Positions 7,725 through 17,797 of a stretch of DNA of 64,000 nt are shown one piece after another. How positions within the stretch are numbered: the stretch's first letter is position 1; each line of letters opens with the position of its first letter. Source of the stretch: Herbiconiux aconitum (GTDB lineage Bacteria; Actinomycetota; Actinomycetes; Actinomycetales; Microbacteriaceae); the NCBI RefSeq assembly GCF_024979235.1, contig NZ_JANLCM010000002.1:620001-684000 (forward strand). The letters run 5' to 3'. The position numbers and the translations under genes were made by a program. The notes beneath the pieces are model-generated. The model worked only from the letters and a program-made list of their open reading frames with translations, did no database searches and was not told where the DNA came from.

Positions 7725-9152
7725 ATGACTCTGGAGTCCACCACCGGTTCTGCCGCCGTTCCCGATGCCGTGCCGGTCGCTGCGATCGTTCCCGCGCTCC
7801 GCACCGCCTTCGAACGCGGGGTCACTCGTTCGTTGCGGTGGCGCGCCGAGCAGCTGACCGCGTTGAAGCGGATGCTCGTGGAGCGCTCCTCGGAGTTCGA
7901 AGACGCACTCTTCCTCGACCTCGGCAAGAACCCGACGGAGACGCAGCTCACCGAGATCGGCATCGTGATCGCCGAGATCGAGCACACCCTCACGCACCTG
8001 CGCCGCTGGCTGCGACCCCGCCGGGTGGGTGTTCCCCTGGCGATCGCACCGGCATCCGCGTCGACGATGCTCGAACCCCTCGGTGTGGTGCTCGTGATCG
8101 CACCGTGGAACTACCCGCTGCAACTGCTGCTGGCCCCGATGGTGGGTGCTCTGGCTGCCGGCAACGCGGTGCTGCTCAAGCCCAGCGAGCTGGCCCCGGC
8201 CACCTCCGCACTGATGGCGTCACTGGTGCCCGACTACCTCGACCCCCGAGCCGTTGCCGTGGTCGAGGGCGGGGTGGCCGAGACCACGGAGCTGCTCGCG
8301 GAGCGCTTCGACCACATCTTCTACACCGGCAACGGCGCGGTCGGCCGCATCGTGATGACCGCCGCCGCGAAGCACCTCACGCCGGTGACCCTCGAACTCG
8401 GCGGCAAGTCGCCGGTCTACGTCGACGACACGGTCGACCTGGCCGTGACCGCTCGCCGGATCGTCTGGGGCAAGTTCCTGAACGCCGGCCAGACCTGCGT
8501 GGCCCCCGACTACCTACTCGCCACGCCGGGCGTGTCGGCCGCGCTCACGCCGCACCTGGTCGAAGCGATCGGCGAGCTCTACGACGGCGACCCGCGATCG
8601 AGTTCGAGCTACGGCCGGATCGTGAACGACCACCACTTCGCCCGGCTCACCGGATTGCTCGAGGGCGAACGCATCCTGAGCGGCGGTCGCTCCGACGCGC
8701 GCACCCGCTATCTCGCGCCGACGATCCTCGGCGATGTCGGGCGCGATTCCCCGGTGATGCAGCAGGAGATCTTCGGTCCGATCCTGGCGATGGTGCCGGT
8801 GGACGGCCTCGACGACGCGATCGCGTTCATCCGGGTCGGTGACAAACCGCTCGCGCTCTACGCGTTCACCAACTCGCCGTCGACGGCGCGCCGCATCCTC
8901 ACCGAGACGTCGTCGGGTGCCGTGGGCTTCGGCGTGCCGGCGGCCCACCTCGGGATTCCTGGACTTCCCTTCGGCGGCGTGGGGGAGAGCGGGATGGGGC
9001 ACTACCACGGGCGGCGCAGCGTCGAGACCTTCAGCCACGAGAAGGCGGTGCTGCGGAAGCGCCTCACTCCCGACACGCTGCGACTGATCTACCCGCCGTA
9101 CACCGAACGCAAGGACGGTTTCATCCGGGGGCTGTTGCGCAAGCTGAGCTAG
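7725..9152 (+). CDS. Aldehyde dehydrogenase, class 3-like
   Basis: NAD(P)-dependent aldehyde dehydrogenase of 475 aa oxidising an aldehyde to its acid. The general base Glu224 (LELGGKSP) and catalytic Cys258 (NAGQTCVAP) are present, and the cofactor motif FYTGNGAVG lies near residue 200. The short N-terminal region and C-terminal LIYPPYTERKDG segment resemble ALDH3/coniferyl-type enzymes rather than ALDH1. Substrate is unknown. The promoter appears leaderless. The gene stands alone between the PiT pair and aspA. Confidence 0.9.
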   Translation: MTLESTTGSAAVPDAVPVAAIVPALRTAFERGVTRSLRWRAEQLTALKRMLVERSSEFEDALFLDLGKNPTETQLTEIGIVIAEIEHTLTHLRRWLRPRRVGVPLAIAPASASTMLEPLGVVLVIAPWNYPLQLLLAPMVGALAAGNAVLLKPSELAPATSALMASLVPDYLDPRAVAVVEGGVAETTELLAERFDHIFYTGNGAVGRIVMTAAAKHLTPVTLELGGKSPVYVDDTVDLAVTARRIVWGKFLNAGQTCVAPDYLLATPGVSAALTPHLVEAIGELYDGDPRSSSSYGRIVNDHHFARLTGLLEGERILSGGRSDARTRYLAPTILGDVGRDSPVMQQEIFGPILAMVPVDGLDDAIAFIRVGDKPLALYAFTNSPSTARRILTETSSGAVGFGVPAAHLGIPGLPFGGVGESGMGHYHGRRSVETFSHEKAVLRKRLTPDTLRLIYPPYTERKDGFIRGLLRKLS

Positions 9153-9204
9153 AGTCGGTGGCGTCCAGCCACAAGCGACACGACACAAGCAATGGAGCTC
9201 ACCC

Positions 9205-10701
9205 GTGACATCCTCACCGGCGTCCGCAGAACGAACGCAGAACACACCGCAGCCCGGCGACGAGACGCCCGCCATCACCCGTCTGGAGACCGACAGCCTG
9301 GGTTCGATCGAGATCCCGGCTGACGCGTACTGGGGCATCCACACCGCCCGCGCGCTGGAGAACTTCCCGATCAGCCGGCGGCCCATCTCGGTCTACCCCG
9401 ATCTCATCAACGCCCTCGCGATCGTGAAGCAGGCTGCGGCGCGCGCGAACCGGGAGATCGGCGTGCTCGATGACGAGAAGGCCGAGTGGATCGAGGATGC
9501 CTGCGAGCGCATCCGTGCGGGGGAGTTCCACGACCAGTTCGTGGTGGGCGTCATCCAGGGCGGCGCCGGCACCTCCACGAACATGAACGCCAACGAGGTC
9601 ATCGCCAATGTGGCACTCGTCGCCCACGGCCATGCGCCGGGCTCCTACGACGTGCTGCATCCGCTCGACGACGTGAACCGCAGCCAGTCGACCAACGACG
9701 TGTATCCCACCGCGGTGAAGCTGGCGATGTGCTTCTCGCTCGACCGCCTGATGGCCGAGCACGCTCAACTGCGCGACTCCTTCGGTGCGAAGGGGCTCGA
9801 GTTCGCGAACGTGCTGAAGGTCGGTCGCACGCAGTTGCAGGACGCCGTGCCGATGACCCTCGGCCAGGAGTTCCACGGATTCGCCACGACGCTCACCGAA
9901 GACCTCGAGCGCATGCGGCACACTCTTCCGTTGCTCTGGGAGATCAACCTCGGCGCCACGGCCATCGGCACGGGCATCACGGCCGATCCGAACTACGCGG
10001 CCACGGTGTGCCGGCATCTGCGGGCGCTCACCGGTTTCGAGCACGTGACCGCCATCGACCTCGTCGAGGCCACGAGTGACGCGGGCGTGTTCATGACACT
10101 GTCGGGTGTTCTGAAGCGTTCGGCCATCAAGCTGTCGAAGATCTGCAACGACCTGCGGCTGCTCTCCAGCGGGCCCCAGGCGGGCCTCGGCGAGATCAAC
10201 CTGCCGCCGCGCCAGGCCGGATCGAGCATCATGCCCGGCAAGGTGAACCCGGTCATCCCGGAGGTCGTGAACCAGGTGGCGTTCGCCGTCGCCGGCGCCG
10301 ATGTCACCGTGATGATGGCGGCCGAGGGTGGGCAGCTGCAGCTGAACGCGTTCGAGCCGGTGATCGCCCACTCGCTGCTGCAGAGCCTGGCCTGGATGAC
10401 CGGCGGATGCCGCACCCTCCGCATCAACTGCGTCGACGGCATCTCCGCCAACCTCGACCGGCTCGACACGATGGTGTCGACCTCCGTGGGTGTGGTGACG
10501 GCGTTGACGCCGTACATCGGTTACGCTGCCGCTTCCGCCCTGGCGAAGGCTGCCCTGCTGACGCACCGCAACATCGCGGACCTCGTGGTGGAGGCCGACC
10601 TGATGAGCCGCGAGCGCGTGATGAAGTTGATCTCGCCCGCCCGCCTCTCGGGCCTGGAGACCATCACCTCGGCGATCCCGATCGTCGACGACGAGGGGTG
10701 A
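9205..10701 (+). CDS. aspA: Aspartate ammonia-lyase
   Basis: Aspartase/fumarase superfamily enzyme of 498 aa converting L-aspartate to fumarate and ammonia in the cytoplasm. The family signature GSSIMPGKVNP sits at residues 339-349, and GGAGTSTNMNANEV and SQSTNDVYPTA match the substrate-binding regions. A class II fumarase is less likely: the LDDVNRSQSTNDVYPTAVKLA region and overall pattern are aspartase-like. The first 30 residues are an extra, poorly conserved tail. The start is GTG with GGAG 9 nt upstream. It is a single gene with the secreted propeller protein following under its own promoter. Confidence 0.92.
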   Translation: MTSSPASAERTQNTPQPGDETPAITRLETDSLGSIEIPADAYWGIHTARALENFPISRRPISVYPDLINALAIVKQAAARANREIGVLDDEKAEWIEDACERIRAGEFHDQFVVGVIQGGAGTSTNMNANEVIANVALVAHGHAPGSYDVLHPLDDVNRSQSTNDVYPTAVKLAMCFSLDRLMAEHAQLRDSFGAKGLEFANVLKVGRTQLQDAVPMTLGQEFHGFATTLTEDLERMRHTLPLLWEINLGATAIGTGITADPNYAATVCRHLRALTGFEHVTAIDLVEATSDAGVFMTLSGVLKRSAIKLSKICNDLRLLSSGPQAGLGEINLPPRQAGSSIMPGKVNPVIPEVVNQVAFAVAGADVTVMMAAEGGQLQLNAFEPVIAHSLLQSLAWMTGGCRTLRINCVDGISANLDRLDTMVSTSVGVVTALTPYIGYAAASALAKAALLTHRNIADLVVEADLMSRERVMKLISPARLSGLETITSAIPIVDDEG

Positions 10702-10718
10702 GGTGAGGAATACTCTGT

Positions 10719-10724
10719 TATGAT
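10719..10724 (+). promoter_or_regulatory. -10 box of the YVTN/cell-wall-binding protein gene
   Basis: TATGAT followed by 8 nt and the ATG at 10733, giving at most a 1-2 nt leader. Confidence 0.45.
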
Positions 10725-10732
10725 CTGACGGT

Positions 10733-12766
10733 ATGAAGCTCTCTCGTCGCACGTCGTTTCCTCTCTTCGGCATCACGCTCGGCGCATCCCTAGCGCTGGC
10801 GACCGTGGTGCCGACGACTGCCCACGCGGCGACGCCGGTGCGACAGGTCATCCCGCACGACAGTGCGACTGGCATAGGGGACAACCCGTTCGATGTCGCT
10901 GTGGATACGGGACTGCACAAGGCCTATGTCCTCAACAACGGCGACAAGACCATCTCCGTCATCGACACCCAGAACGACGCGGTAGTGACTGTGATCGGCC
11001 GCGGCACTCCGGCCGGGATCGGTCGAAGTTTGACGCACGTTGCAATCGACAGCAGTGCCCATGAGGCCTACGTGGTGGACGTGAGTGGCCAGACGGTGAC
11101 CGTGATCGATACGTCGACTGACAAGATCGTCCGGGTCATCCAGCCCGACAGGACGCAGGGAATCGGTTCGATTCCCATGGGCGTGGGGATCGACTCGATG
11201 ACTCACCGAGCGTATGTCGCGAATCACGGAGACAGCACTGTCTCCGTCATCGACACGGTCTCGCACTCCGTGGTCAAGGTCATGGCCCTCGCTGCCGGGT
11301 CGAATCCGAACGGCATCGCCGTCGACCAGATCGCCCATCGCGCCTACATCGCCAACGAGGGCGACGGTACGGTCTCGATCATCGATACGACAACCGACAC
11401 CGTGTTGACAACGATCGGCCACGGCGGAGCGACGGGGATAGGCGACAAGCCGCGAGGGATCGCGGTCGATCCGGTCAGGCACAAGGCGTATGTGACTCAA
11501 TTCACCATTGGCACCGCCGAGGGCACAGTGGCAGTAGTCGACACAGTGACGAATAGGGTCACGAAGGTGCTCCCGCACGCTGCAGCCGGCGGAATCGGGA
11601 TCGGGTCGCATCCGTCCCACATCGCGTTCGATCCGGTCTCGTCCACTGCATACGCAGCGAATACGACGGACGGCACTGTTTCGGTGATCGACACAGTGTC
11701 GGATCTCGTCACCGAGGTCATCGGCCATGACAGCTCGACTGGAATCGGCGCGAGCCCCTACGGACTCGCCATCGATCCAGGCACGCAGCGGGTCTATGTC
11801 GGGAACAGCGACGACGACACCGTGTCGGTGATCGGCATCCAATCCACGGCGGCCGTGGTGAGGATCGGCGGAGCCGATCGGTTCGCCGTGTCCGCAGCGA
11901 CCTCAGCCGGCACTTTCGCACCAGGCGTTCCGACGGTATACGTCGCGTCTGGCGAGAATTTCCCCGATGCGCTGTCCGCATCCGCGGCCGCTGGGGTCAA
12001 GAAGTCTCCGGTGCTCTTGGTGACCAAGGACAGCATTCCCGCCGTGGTCGCGGCAGAACTCAGACGACTAAGACCAGGCAACATCGTGATCATGGGTGGC
12101 ACCAACACCATCAGCGACGCGCTGTCCGCCGCCCTGAGCGGGTTCGCGCCCGCTACTCGGGTCGGCGGCGCCGATCGGTACGCGGTGTCCGCCGCCCTCT
12201 CCACACGGGAGTTCGGCGTCGGTGTTCCGGTCGCGTACGTCGCATCCGGCCAGAATTTTCCCGACGCACTTTCCGGCTCGGCCGCTGCGGGACATCTGAA
12301 CGGCCCAGTGCTGCTCGTCACGAAGGATGGCGTCCCTGGAACTGTCGCGACGGAGTTGGAGCGCCTGAAGCCCCGGAAGATCGTCGTTCTCGGCGGACCG
12401 AACAGCGTCAGCGACGCCACACTCACCGAGGTCGTCGCCCACACACCACCAGGCACACCCGCAGCACGCCTCAGCGGTGCCGATCGATATGCCGTCTCCG
12501 CGGCCGTCTCCGCCGACACATACCCCACCGTCGCATCCACTGTTTACGTGGCTTCTGGCGCTGTCTTCCCCGACGCTCTCTCCGGATCGGCTGCTGCCAT
12601 CGTGAACAACGCGCCGGTGCTCCTCGTCACCAAAGACGGCATCTCCGACGCCGTCGCAGCAGAACTCGAACGACTCAATCCACGTCGCATCGTCGTGCTC
12701 GGCGGACCCAACACGGTCAGCGACGCGGTCGTCTTCCAGCTCGCCCGCTACATTTTCACCCTGTGA
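10733..12766 (+). CDS. Secreted YVTN beta-propeller protein with three cell-wall-binding repeats
   Basis: Exported surface protein of 677 aa. A Sec signal peptide covers residues 1-33 (KLSRR, hydrophobic core, AHA before Ala-Thr-Pro). Residues about 36-370 form a seven-to-eight-bladed YVTN-type propeller with repeated VSVIDT and HKAYV units. Residues about 376-677 are three tandem cell-wall-binding type 2 repeats, each beginning R-x-G/S-GADR-[FY]AVSAA and containing VYVASG..FPDALS and VLLVTKD. CWB2 repeats anchor proteins non-covalently to the wall in Gram-positive bacteria. The partner of the propeller is unknown. It is monocistronic by spacing. Confidence 0.88.
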   Translation: MKLSRRTSFPLFGITLGASLALATVVPTTAHAATPVRQVIPHDSATGIGDNPFDVAVDTGLHKAYVLNNGDKTISVIDTQNDAVVTVIGRGTPAGIGRSLTHVAIDSSAHEAYVVDVSGQTVTVIDTSTDKIVRVIQPDRTQGIGSIPMGVGIDSMTHRAYVANHGDSTVSVIDTVSHSVVKVMALAAGSNPNGIAVDQIAHRAYIANEGDGTVSIIDTTTDTVLTTIGHGGATGIGDKPRGIAVDPVRHKAYVTQFTIGTAEGTVAVVDTVTNRVTKVLPHAAAGGIGIGSHPSHIAFDPVSSTAYAANTTDGTVSVIDTVSDLVTEVIGHDSSTGIGASPYGLAIDPGTQRVYVGNSDDDTVSVIGIQSTAAVVRIGGADRFAVSAATSAGTFAPGVPTVYVASGENFPDALSASAAAGVKKSPVLLVTKDSIPAVVAAELRRLRPGNIVIMGGTNTISDALSAALSGFAPATRVGGADRYAVSAALSTREFGVGVPVAYVASGQNFPDALSGSAAAGHLNGPVLLVTKDGVPGTVATELERLKPRKIVVLGGPNSVSDATLTEVVAHTPPGTPAARLSGADRYAVSAAVSADTYPTVASTVYVASGAVFPDALSGSAAAIVNNAPVLLVTKDGISDAVAAELERLNPRRIVVLGGPNTVSDAVVFQLARYIFTL

Positions 12767-12865
12767 CAGCCTTGGTGAGCATCACCCCGAACGGATGACG
12801 ACCGCGCCGGAGCGCGGCGGTACTGTCGGCCCAGTCGCACCTCGACGAAAGGCAGGCGGATCGAC

Positions 12866-13694
12866 ATGTGCAGATGGCTGGCGTACACGGGGGAGCCCCT
12901 CCAACCCTCGACCGTGATCCTCGACTCCCCGCACTCGCTGGTGGCGCAGTCGATGAACTCGCCGCTCGGCGCGGAGACCGTCAACGGCGACGGATTCGGG
13001 TTCGGCTGGTATCCGGTCGACGGCGGCCCCGGAGCCCTGCCCGGCTACTTCCACAGCACCGAGCCGGCCTGGAACGATCAGAACCTTCGGGAGCTCACCC
13101 GCAGCATCCGGAGCCCGCTGTTCTTCAGTCACGTGCGCGCAGCCGCAGGCCCGCCCATCCAGCAGACCAACTGCCACCCCTACCGCTACGAGAACTGGCT
13201 GTTCATGCACAACGGCTACCTGGCCGAATTCCCGAAGGTGAAGCGCGATCTGACGTACGCGGTGGATCCGTCGCTGTACCCCCACATCCTCGGCACCACC
13301 GACTCGGAGGTGCTCTTCCACCTGGCGTTGTCGCTCGGGCTCCGAGACGACCCGATCGGCGCGCTGGGCGCCGCCATCCGGATGGTCGAATCGGTCGGTC
13401 ATGACAACGGCATCCCCTTTCCGATGCAGGGCACGATCGCGGTCACCGACGGCGAGACCGTGTGGGCCTTCCGCTACTCGTCGCAGGGCCGCAGCCGTTC
13501 GCTCTACCACTCGGTCGACATCGAGATCGTGCGCGAGATGTATCCCGACGCGGAGCGTCTGAAGCTGTTCGGCAGCCGCGCGCGTGTGATCGTCTCGGAG
13601 CCGTTGAACGACACGCCGGGCGTGTTCGCCGAGGTTCCCGAATCGACGGTGGCGGTCGTGGACAGCTCGGGATACCGCCACGAGCCGTTCCTGG

Positions 13695-13705
<11 letters not shown>
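12866..13705 (+). CDS. Class II glutamine amidotransferase-like protein
   Basis: N-terminal-nucleophile amidotransferase of 279 aa. After Met removal the catalytic Cys2 is exposed (MCRWLAYTG). NGDGFGFGWY and SHVRAAAG lie where the glutamine site is expected, and HNGYLAEFP is the conserved HNG motif. It resembles YafJ/EgtC proteins. No ergothioneine genes are nearby, so the acceptor is unknown. GAAAGG and GGCGG lie upstream of the ATG, and TACTGT near 12820 may be its -10. Its last 11 nt overlap the convergent gadB gene. Confidence 0.85.
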
Positions 13706-15119
<1,414 letters not shown>

Positions 15120-15125
15120 GCACCG

Positions 15126-15131
15126 ACAGTA
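15126..15131 (-). promoter_or_regulatory. Leaderless-type -10 box of gadB
   Basis: TACTGT on the minus strand, 6 nt before the ATG at 15119. Confidence 0.5.
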
Positions 15132-15193
15132 GGAAGCGTCGGCGCGCGCGTCGTCATACGAGCTGCATGATGTCGTCGGCTCGCGGCGCGGTC

Positions 15194-15199
15194 TACCCT
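15194..15199 (+). promoter_or_regulatory. Leaderless-type -10 box
   Basis: TACCCT followed by 6 nt and the ATG at 15206. This is the main reason for preferring 15206 over the upstream in-frame ATG at 15167. Confidence 0.45.
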
Positions 15200-15205
15200 C
15201 ACCTC

Positions 15206-15853
15206 ATGCCGGCCGCCCGCGTGATCCGCCTCCGACGCGAGGCCTGGGGGTTCGCGATCGGGTCGCTCTGCTTCCTCGTGGGCGCGGTGCCCTTCTACGC
15301 GGAGGCGGTCGGGGTGGCGATCACCGACCTCACCTTCTTCGTGGGCGCACTGTTCTTCACGGCGGCCGCGTTCATCCAGCTGGCTCTGAGCGGAAGACGA
15401 CGACCAGCCAGAGGAACGGCCAGACCCGATGTGTTCGATTGGTGGGCGTCGGCGGTGCAGTTCGCGGGAACGCTCTTCTTCAACGTGAGCACCACGGCCG
15501 CATTGCTCACTGCTGTCGACTCCACCACGCGCGTCGGCAGCGGATGGCGTCCGGATGCCTTCGGCTCGGTGTGCTTCCTGCTGGCGAGCGTGCTCGCGGT
15601 GGTGGCGAGCACCGAACGCGATCGCCTCTGGGATCCGAACGCGCGCACCTGGCGGTGCACCTGGCTCAACCTCCTCGGGTCGGTCTTCTTCGGAGCCTCG
15701 GCCGTCGGGGCGTATGTCATCCCGACCACCGACGACCTGGTGAGCCTCTTCTGGGCGAATCTCGGCACCCTCCTCGGCGCCGTCTGCTTCCTGGTGGCGG
15801 CCCTGCTCAGCCGGCCCGCGCATCCGGTGGCGCGTCGGTCGACGGAGGGGTGA
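15206..15853 (+). CDS. Six-TM membrane protein, YrhK-like repeats
   Basis: 215-aa polytopic membrane protein with about six hydrophobic helices arranged as three pairs. The motif GS-x2-FL-x-GA recurs (GSLCFLVGAVPF, FGSVCFLLASVL, LGTLLGAVCFLV), resembling the YrhK/DUF family of paired-helix proteins. The start is placed at 15206 because of the -10 box 6 nt upstream; a 13-residue longer form from 15167 is possible. Its 3' end overlaps the convergent hydrolase gene by 47 nt. Function unknown. Confidence 0.7.
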   Translation: MPAARVIRLRREAWGFAIGSLCFLVGAVPFYAEAVGVAITDLTFFVGALFFTAAAFIQLALSGRRRPARGTARPDVFDWWASAVQFAGTLFFNVSTTAALLTAVDSTTRVGSGWRPDAFGSVCFLLASVLAVVASTERDRLWDPNARTWRCTWLNLLGSVFFGASAVGAYVIPTTDDLVSLFWANLGTLLGAVCFLVAALLSRPAHPVARRSTEG

Positions 15854-16853
15854 CGCCCGGAGGCCCCTTCGGCGCGGGGTGAAGCGTTCCCCGGTGCACC
15901 TCGTAGGCGCGGGAAAGCCCGGGGGAGTCGGGGTCGTCGACGATCGGCTGATCGGCCATGAACAGCCGGATGATGTGGGCCAGCTCGCCGGGATTGCTGA
16001 AGTTGATCGCGTGGGCGGCGCCCTCCATGACCACCACGAGCACGTGGTTGTCGGTCATGGAAGCGACCTCGCGGATGCGGTCGGCCCCGGGCATCAGCGG
16101 GTCGCGATCGCCGATGACGACCAGGGTCGGGATCTCGAGCGCCAGCAGCCGATCGAGCGAGGGATAGCGGGTGAGGGCCTGGAACATCCGCACCGTGCTC
16201 GGCACACCGAAACGCACGTAGTCGGGCGCGGCCACACGCATCATGCGGGGCGGCTCCCGGGTGCCGTCGCGCGCGAGCTGGCCCATCGCACGGCGAAGCG
16301 GCTGGTTGTGCACGCCACCGGCCGGTGACACCAGCACCGCTCGGTCGATGCGGTCGGGGTGGTTGAAGGCGAACTCGCAGATGATCGGACACCCCATCGA
16401 GTTGCCGACCAGCGTCGCCCGTTCGACCCCGCGATCGTCGAGGAATCTGGTCGCCGCGTGCGCGAGTTCGGGCACGTCGAGGGGCTCAGAGGGCTTGCCG
16501 CTGCGACCGAAGCCGGGCAGATCGGGCACCAGGGTGTGGAACTCGTCGCGCAGCAGTTCGGCGGTCGGCAACAGGTAGCGGCCGGAGAGACCGAAGCCGT
16601 GCAGGTGCATCATCACCGAGGCATCCGGAGGGTCGGGCGATTCCCGGTAGAACACGTCGACGTCGTCGACCGTGGTCCAGCGCTCGGCCAGCGCCGACGC
16701 CGGGCGCCGCGGCGAGCGCCGAGGAGTTCGCGTGTCGGATGACTCCGGGTGCCCCTTCCGCTCGCTCACCCACTTGCGGTAGGCGTCGTACGGATCATCG
16801 AGGGTGTTCTCCGGGCTCGCGTTCCAGGGCTGACCGATCCGGCGACGGGTCAT
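15807..16853 (-). CDS. Alpha/beta hydrolase
   Basis: Alpha/beta-hydrolase of 348 aa with an Arg/Pro/Ser-rich N-terminal extension of about 60 residues. The oxyanion-hole HGFG lies near residue 87, the nucleophile elbow is GNSMGCP near residue 152, the acid is in IGDRDPLMPG and the histidine in GAAHAINFSNP. C-C hydrolases and proline iminopeptidase-like enzymes are closest by pattern, but the substrate is unknown. The ATG at 16853 is preceded by GGGAGG 11 nt upstream; longer in-frame starts exist to 16964. The 3' end overlaps the convergent membrane protein gene. Confidence 0.82.
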   Translation of the reverse strand: MTRRRIGQPWNASPENTLDDPYDAYRKWVSERKGHPESSDTRTPRRSPRRPASALAERWTTVDDVDVFYRESPDPPDASVMMHLHGFGLSGRYLLPTAELLRDEFHTLVPDLPGFGRSGKPSEPLDVPELAHAATRFLDDRGVERATLVGNSMGCPIICEFAFNHPDRIDRAVLVSPAGGVHNQPLRRAMGQLARDGTREPPRMMRVAAPDYVRFGVPSTVRMFQALTRYPSLDRLLALEIPTLVVIGDRDPLMPGADRIREVASMTDNHVLVVVMEGAAHAINFSNPGELAHIIRLFMADQPIVDDPDSPGLSRAYEVHRGTLHPAPKGPPGVTPPSTDAPPDARAG

Positions 16854-17041
16854 GACGCCATTCACCTCCCTCGCCGCCTGCCCGCGGGTGTCGGGTAGGC
16901 GAACGTGCGTCTGACGATAGCCACGAACCGGGGTGCAGGACGTCACCCGAACGGGGTGACTCATGACCTTTCGGGGAGCTGTTGATTTCGGGATTTCGAC
17001 GGTCGTAACATGTGGTCACTCGACTGGGAGGATTTGCCAAG

Positions 17042-17779
17042 ATGAGCGAATCACTGGAAGGCCAGAACGTCGTCGTTGTCGGAGGCACCGCCGGAATCGG
17101 ATTCGCGGTCGCTCAGCAGGCGCTCGAGTCGGGTGCGACCGTGACCGTCACCGGCCGCGACGCCGACCGGTTGGCGAGCGCGCTCGGCGAGCTGCCGGGC
17201 GCTCGGGGTCAGGCGTTCGACGCCGACGATCCTGTCGCGTTGGCCGACTTCTTCGCCGGTCTCGAACAGCCGGTCGATCATGTCTTCGTCTCGGCCGGCG
17301 GCCCCTATTACGGTCGTCTGGCCGACCTCGACGCACGCGAGGCGGGTGAAGCGATCGGGCGGGGTCTCGAACTGATGATTCGCCTGGCCCAGATCGTGCC
17401 GCCGTTGTCGCGCGCCGGGGGCAGCATCACGCTCATGTCGGGAACGGGGTCGAAGCATCCGGCGCCCGGCCTCACGGTGATCGGCGCCGAGGTGGCGTCG
17501 CGAACCGCCGCTGCGGCGAACCTGGCCCTGGAGATCGCACCGGTGCGGATGAATCTCATCGCCGCCGGCTTCGTCGACACACCGCTCTCCGCACGCCTCC
17601 TCGGCGACGGGTTGGAAGATCGGCGACGCCAGCTGCGCGAGACGCTTCCCGTGCGCCGGGTGATCGAGGCCTCGGATGTCGCCGACCTCGCCCTGCACCT
17701 CATGACCAACACGGCCATCACGGGGGCGGTCTACGATCTCGACGGGGGGCAGCAACTGCTTCCGGCCGTCGAAGCCTGA
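17042..17779 (+). CDS. SDR-family protein lacking the catalytic Tyr/Lys
   Basis: Short-chain dehydrogenase/reductase fold of 245 aa with the nucleotide motif VGGTAGIG near residue 13 and a C-terminal VYDLDGGQQLL typical of SDRs. At the expected YxxxK site the sequence reads IGAEVASRTAAAA, so both Tyr and Lys are replaced (Ile and Val in my alignment). The following NLALEIAP and RMNLIAAGFVDTP are normal. Classical oxidoreductase activity is therefore doubtful; a divergent SDR subfamily or binding role is likely. GGGAGG lies 10 nt upstream of 17042. The MFS transporter follows after 18 nt, probably as one operon. Confidence 0.8.
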   Translation: MSESLEGQNVVVVGGTAGIGFAVAQQALESGATVTVTGRDADRLASALGELPGARGQAFDADDPVALADFFAGLEQPVDHVFVSAGGPYYGRLADLDAREAGEAIGRGLELMIRLAQIVPPLSRAGGSITLMSGTGSKHPAPGLTVIGAEVASRTAAAANLALEIAPVRMNLIAAGFVDTPLSARLLGDGLEDRRRQLRETLPVRRVIEASDVADLALHLMTNTAITGAVYDLDGGQQLLPAVEA

Positions 17780-17797
17780 GACGATCCGCCGCCCCTC

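Noticed and set aside
9214..10920. A 568-codon open frame on the minus strand
   Set aside because: Antisense to aspA with no recognisable motif.
12774..12786. GGTGA/TCACC hairpin after the YVTN protein gene
   Set aside because: Only a 5-bp stem with a 3-nt loop; too weak to call a terminator.
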